Shown: positions 60,492 to 64,000 of the stretch, one piece after another
Layout of the letters: each line of letters begins with the position of its first letter
Position numbering within the stretch: position 1 is the first letter of the stretch
Assembly: GCF_003012345.1 (NCBI RefSeq)
Contig: NZ_PVRV01000023.1
Coordinates: 310,001 to 374,000, forward strand
DNA from: Phytohalomonas tamaricis
GTDB lineage: Bacteria; Pseudomonadota; Gammaproteobacteria; Pseudomonadales; Halomonadaceae
Direction: 5' to 3'
Length of the DNA stretch: 64,000 bases
Translations under genes and position numbers: made by a program
Notes under the pieces: generated by a model
What the model was told of the DNA's origin: nothing
The model's database searches: none
The model's input: the letters and a program-made list of their open reading frames with translations, nothing else

Positions 60492-61946
60492 TTAAACGGC
60501 AGTACCGCCAATGGTAATTTCATCGACCTTGAGCGTTGGCTGACCGACACCGACCGGGACTGACTGACCTTCCTTGCCGCATACGCCAATGCCGGTATCC
60601 AGCGCCATATCATTGCCAATCATCGATATTTTGCCCATCACGTCGGGGCCATTACCAATCAGCGTCGCACCCTTGACCGGCGTGGTGATACGGCCATCCT
60701 CGATCATGTAAGCTTCGCTTGCCGAGAAGACAAACTTGCCCGAAGTGATATCCACCTGCCCCCCGCCGAAACTCACCGCATAAAGTCCACGCTTGACACT
60801 CTTGATGATTTCTTCAGGCTCATGCTGACCACCCAGCATGTAGGTATTGGTCATGCGCGGCATTACCGTATGAGCATACGACTCGCGGCGTGCATTACCC
60901 GTCGGGGCCATTCCCATCAAGCGTGCATTGAGCTTGTCCTGCATATAGCCTGTCAATTTGCCATCTTCGATCAACGGCGTGCACTGACTCGGGGTTCCCT
61001 CATCATCGACAGACATCGAGCCACGCATATTCGACAGCGTGCCGTCATCGACTACGGTGACGCCACGGGCAGCAACCTGCTGTCCCATTTTTCCTGCAAA
61101 CGCTGAGCTTCCCTTGCGATTAAAGTCACCCTCCAGGCCATGACCAACCGCCTCGTGCAGCAGAACGCCCGGCCAGCCATTACCCAACACCACGGGCAAC
61201 TGTCCTGCCGGAGCATCGACCGCCTCAAGGTTGACCAGTGCCTGACGTACTGCCTCCTTGGCATAACGCTCGGCGACACCGTCCTGCTTGAGCTTGGCCA
61301 TCGAAAAGCGGCCGCCACCGCCAGCACTACCACGCTCACGACGTCCGTTACGCGACGCAATTACCGATACGTTGAAGCGAACCAAGGGGCGAATGTCAGC
61401 GGCCAGCGTACCGTCACTGGCACGCACCATGACGACATCAAACTCGCCGGAAAGCGATACGCTGACCTGGGAAACGGCAGGATCGACCGCGCGCGCCACG
61501 CGATCGGCCTCTTGCAGCATCGCCACCTTCTCCTCGGCGGACAATTCAGTGAGAGGATCGCGCCCGGCATAACGTTCGGGATAAGTCAGACGTATCACCG
61601 GCTGCGGCGCTAGGCGTGCACCACTTCTGGCAATACCCGATGCCGTCGCTCCGGTCTCGCGCAGCGCATCGGCGGTAATCTGATTGGAGTAGGCGAAGCC
61701 GGTCTTTTCTCCAGCTTGAGCACGTACGCCTACCCCACCGTCGATATGATAACCGGCATTTTTCACTTCACCGTCTTCAAGCGACCATGACTCCTGCCAA
61801 TTGCGCTGAAAGAAGAGATCGGCAAAATCAATTCCTGGCCCCATCGCATGGCCAAGACCAGTATCCAGCGCCTCAAGATCGAGGCCGCCAGGACTTAGAA
61901 GCAGCGCTTGCGCTTCGTCTAGTGGATCAATGCTGTTTAGATTCAT
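60492..61946 (-). CDS. tldD: TldD metalloprotease
   Basis: Catalytic subunit of the TldD-TldE protease, 484 aa. The zinc motif is HEAVGH (264-269) in [20 protein letters not shown], and later Cys of GICGKEGQ belongs to the family. The ATG at 61946 overlaps the yhdP stop (ATGA) and has GGAAAG upstream; codons to 62042 lie inside yhdP. Confidence 0.96.
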   Translation of the reverse strand: MNLNSIDPLDEAQALLLSPGGLDLEALDTGLGHAMGPGIDFADLFFQRNWQESWSLEDGEVKNAGYHIDGGVGVRAQAGEKTGFAYSNQITADALRETGATASGIARSGARLAPQPVIRLTYPERYAGRDPLTELSAEEKVAMLQEADRVARAVDPAVSQVSVSLSGEFDVVMVRASDGTLAADIRPLVRFNVSVIASRNGRRERGSAGGGGRFSMAKLKQDGVAERYAKEAVRQALVNLEAVDAPAGQLPVVLGNGWPGVLLHEAVGHGLEGDFNRKGSSAFAGKMGQQVAARGVTVVDDGTLSNMRGSMSVDDEGTPSQCTPLIEDGKLTGYMQDKLNARLMGMAPTGNARRESYAHTVMPRMTNTYMLGGQHEPEEIIKSVKRGLYAVSFGGGQVDITSGKFVFSASEAYMIEDGRITTPVKGATLIGNGPDVMGKISMIGNDMALDTGIGVCGKEGQSVPVGVGQPTLKVDEITIGGTAV

Positions 61947-64000
61947 CGGGCACTTTCCAAGCTGATTTGCGGCGAAGCCCATGGACCTCGAACGCGATAA
62001 TGGATCTCGGTCACCTTGTCGACCCAATGACCAAACAGCCAATGGAGTACAAACAAAGCACCTCCGACTTGAGGCGCACCGATCAGGACGGCGGCCAAGG
62101 GTAGATTCTGAGAGACCGGCACTGTAACACCGAGCCGCTGATCCAGAGTACGGTCGACCAGGTCAACCTGTCCATCTACGGTAAAATGTGTAGCCGCTCC
62201 GCTGATTTCAATCGGTGACTGTGTCTTGAGCCGACCGGCATAGAGCGTGGCATCGCCTTTGATGGAATTAAATGCAGTTCCGGCCTTGGTAACGTCGGAA
62301 AAATCCAGCGTCAGGCGACGAACAAGATTATCAAAATTAAAAAGACCAATAAGTTTTGCCGAAGCCGAGTCGAGCTTTACGAACCGACCTTTTCCAACAT
62401 CTAGAGCCAGACGGCCATCGGCTCGTTCCAATGCGAACTGCCAGGGCGCACCTGGCCAGGCCAACTGCGAGTTTAGACGTCCACTGTCGGTGTGCACAAC
62501 GACAGGCTGATCGAAAGCATGCAGGGTTTTGCCAAAATCACCTATATCGAGGCGCAGCTGGCTATGCGTCAGACTTGCCGCATCGCCCACTCGTTCCCAA
62601 GCCACACGACCACTGACTGTCGAGCCCGGCAGAGAAAGACGAAGCGGTGCCACTTTCAGGCTACGCGCATTAGCCTGCCATTGGGCATGCACTGCGCCAA
62701 GCCTAGTCTCGCCCCGCTTGAGCGCATCGATGTCGAGCGAACCGTCAGGGACCGAAGCCATTCCCTCGGGGAACGCTAGCGCCTGAGCAGCAACGCTCTC
62801 GGACGTGCTGGACTCGGTCTCGATCGCGCCCAACAGCCCATCGGGCCGACGCGCTTGCTTGTCGGCACCTATTGCCATCAATGGTGCCAAATCGAGATAG
62901 TCGAGCTGCACCTGTAAAGGCAGATCGGCCTGCGGATACCAGGCTGCCGTCCCGGTTCCCAACGATGATCCCAGCGTCGCGTGCCAATTTCCATCGTGCT
63001 TGAGCGCATGCGCTGAGAAGCGCCCCAAGCACTGCGTATTGACCACTAGACATGGCGTCTGGAAATCAACTTCTTCAAACGTGATATTTTCACTCTGACG
63101 CTGGCCAGCTCCGGCAGCCTTATGCTCCTTGAACGACAATTCCTTGACCGCGGTCTGCCAGGCCATGGGGTCTATACGCGGGGTATGCCAGATCACCTGC
63201 CAGCGATCAGTCCCCTGTCCCGGTTCAGGCCATTGTGGAGCCTCAGGCCACTGCTGCACCCATATCTGCCCTTGGCGCATCTCATTACGCCAGCGGGCAA
63301 AGACACGGTCCTCGACTTCGAACGTGCCATTACCATGCGTCAAATCCATGTTGAGCTTGAGAGGTATCGATTGCGCCGCCAGCTTGCCGAACGGTGCCGG
63401 TAAATCGATAGTAATGCCTTTCAATGACGTGTTAAGCGAGAGTAAAAACTTGCCTTTTTCAAGGTCAAAACGGGCCTGATAGGGGGCGTCGCCATTGATA
63501 CTCTGTGTCAACCCGTTAATGCCCAGCCAGCCAAGCACGCCACGCGCATGAGCGTTGCCGGTGACATGCATTTCCTGATGAGCGAGATCAATCTTGGCCT
63601 GAACGGGGCCTTCAAACACACGGCCATTGAGCGTACCGGTCAAACGCTCTTCATTGGGAAGATGGTGATAGCTCAAATCGCCATCAATATCGGTCACGGT
63701 GACATCAGGCTCAATAAACAATACCCTGCCTTTGTCGATCTTGCTGTCAATCATGACTTCAGCCTGCTCAGGCGCCTCCATTGGCACCTTGATATGCAGG
63801 CTTCCCCTTGTCGGCCCTGAGGCGCGCCAGCCGTTGAGCGTCGTGCTCAGCGATTCACTGAGTGGCGCAACCTGTAGCAAACGCAAGGCGTCGCCAGCGT
63901 CACCCTTGACCGTCTCGGAAGTAACGTCCAATTGCTTGTCACGCAAAGATATGTCAGCACTTTGTGTCTCCAGCCCCACCAGATTGGCATGTGTCAGATG
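61943..64000 (-). CDS. yhdP: AsmA-like lipid transport protein YhdP (5' end outside window)
   Basis: C-terminal 685 codons of a long AsmA-family protein (usual total about 1,270). In E. coli it moves phospholipid across the periplasm together with TamB and YdbH. Beta-rich repeats run throughout, and the C-terminus has [19 protein letters not shown] and [20 protein letters not shown], typical of the DUF3971/AsmA_2 end. The frame is still open at 64000. Confidence 0.92.
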   Translation of the reverse strand, partial: HLTHANLVGLETQSADISLRDKQLDVTSETVKGDAGDALRLLQVAPLSESLSTTLNGWRASGPTRGSLHIKVPMEAPEQAEVMIDSKIDKGRVLFIEPDVTVTDIDGDLSYHHLPNEERLTGTLNGRVFEGPVQAKIDLAHQEMHVTGNAHARGVLGWLGINGLTQSINGDAPYQARFDLEKGKFLLSLNTSLKGITIDLPAPFGKLAAQSIPLKLNMDLTHGNGTFEVEDRVFARWRNEMRQGQIWVQQWPEAPQWPEPGQGTDRWQVIWHTPRIDPMAWQTAVKELSFKEHKAAGAGQRQSENITFEEVDFQTPCLVVNTQCLGRFSAHALKHDGNWHATLGSSLGTGTAAWYPQADLPLQVQLDYLDLAPLMAIGADKQARRPDGLLGAIETESSTSESVAAQALAFPEGMASVPDGSLDIDALKRGETRLGAVHAQWQANARSLKVAPLRLSLPGSTVSGRVAWERVGDAASLTHSQLRLDIGDFGKTLHAFDQPVVVHTDSGRLNSQLAWPGAPWQFALERADGRLALDVGKGRFVKLDSASAKLIGLFNFDNLVRRLTLDFSDVTKAGTAFNSIKGDATLYAGRLKTQSPIEISGAATHFTVDGQVDLVDRTLDQRLGVTVPVSQNLPLAAVLIGAPQVGGALFVLHWLFGHWVDKVTEIHYRVRGPWASPQISLESAR

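Overview
The window is a chromosomal housekeeping segment of a gammaproteobacterium. Its gene order matches the pseudomonad/halomonad arrangement almost block by block, and the protein sequences look most like Halomonadaceae. By eye the G+C is in the mid-50s percent, lower than typical Halomonas. Two genes or gene sets usually found in this arrangement are missing: petABC between rpsI and sspA, and mraZ ahead of rsmH. A small, possibly fermentative halomonad of the Zymobacter/Carnimonas type would fit, but that placement is inference. I see no mobile element, prophage, CRISPR array, tRNA or rRNA.

Layout. 1-1335 is the 3' part of a xanthine-type NCS2 permease. 1621-1896 is a small unknown protein. 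1969-7554 is the type IV pilus block: pilA divergent from pilB-pilC-pilD, followed by coaE and yacG. 7656-13199 on the minus strand carries a small secreted protein, secA, argJ and a Nudix-ThiE fusion, with dciA divergent. 13838-31428 on the minus strand is the division and cell wall (dcw) cluster: rsmH, ftsL, ftsI, murE, murF, mraY, murD, ftsW, murG, murC, ddlB, ftsQ, ftsA, ftsZ, then lpxC. rnpB and rsmI lie upstream of it. 32839-36246 holds lpoA, yraN, diaA and dolP. 36268-39904 on the minus strand holds zapE, rplM, rpsI, sspA and sspB. 40081-42738 holds zapG, a Nif3-like gene and an AlgW/DegS-type protease. 42825-49544 on the minus strand is mlaFEDCB, ibaG, murA, hisG and hisD. 49806-58401 is kdsD, kdsC, lptC, lptA, lptB, rpoN, hpf, ptsN, rapZ, npr and mgtE. 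58482-64000 holds pmbA, darP, tldD and the 3' part of yhdP.

Most genes serve the envelope: peptidoglycan precursors and division (dcw, murA, lpoA), lipid A and LPS (lpxC, kdsD, kdsC, lptCAB), outer-membrane lipid homeostasis (mlaB-F, dolP, yhdP), secretion (secA) and pili. Many minus-strand neighbours overlap by ATGA junctions, which implies translational coupling.

The most interesting element is the 120-residue protein at 12837-13199, directly upstream of secA. It occupies the position of E. coli secM. It has a signal-peptide-like N-terminus and an Arg-Gly-Pro-Pro motif eight residues from its C-terminal end. The mRNA just before that motif is complementary to the secA Shine-Dalgarno sequence. 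This looks like a SecM-type secretion monitor with a divergent (RAGP/RAPP-like) arrest motif. Other non-coding observations are a sigma-54 type promoter in front of rpoN itself, an AT-rich ftsQ-ftsA gap with inverted DnaA-box-like sequences, two U6-loop hairpins in the rplM leader, and a well-formed rnpB promoter whose -35 contains the rsmI stop codon.
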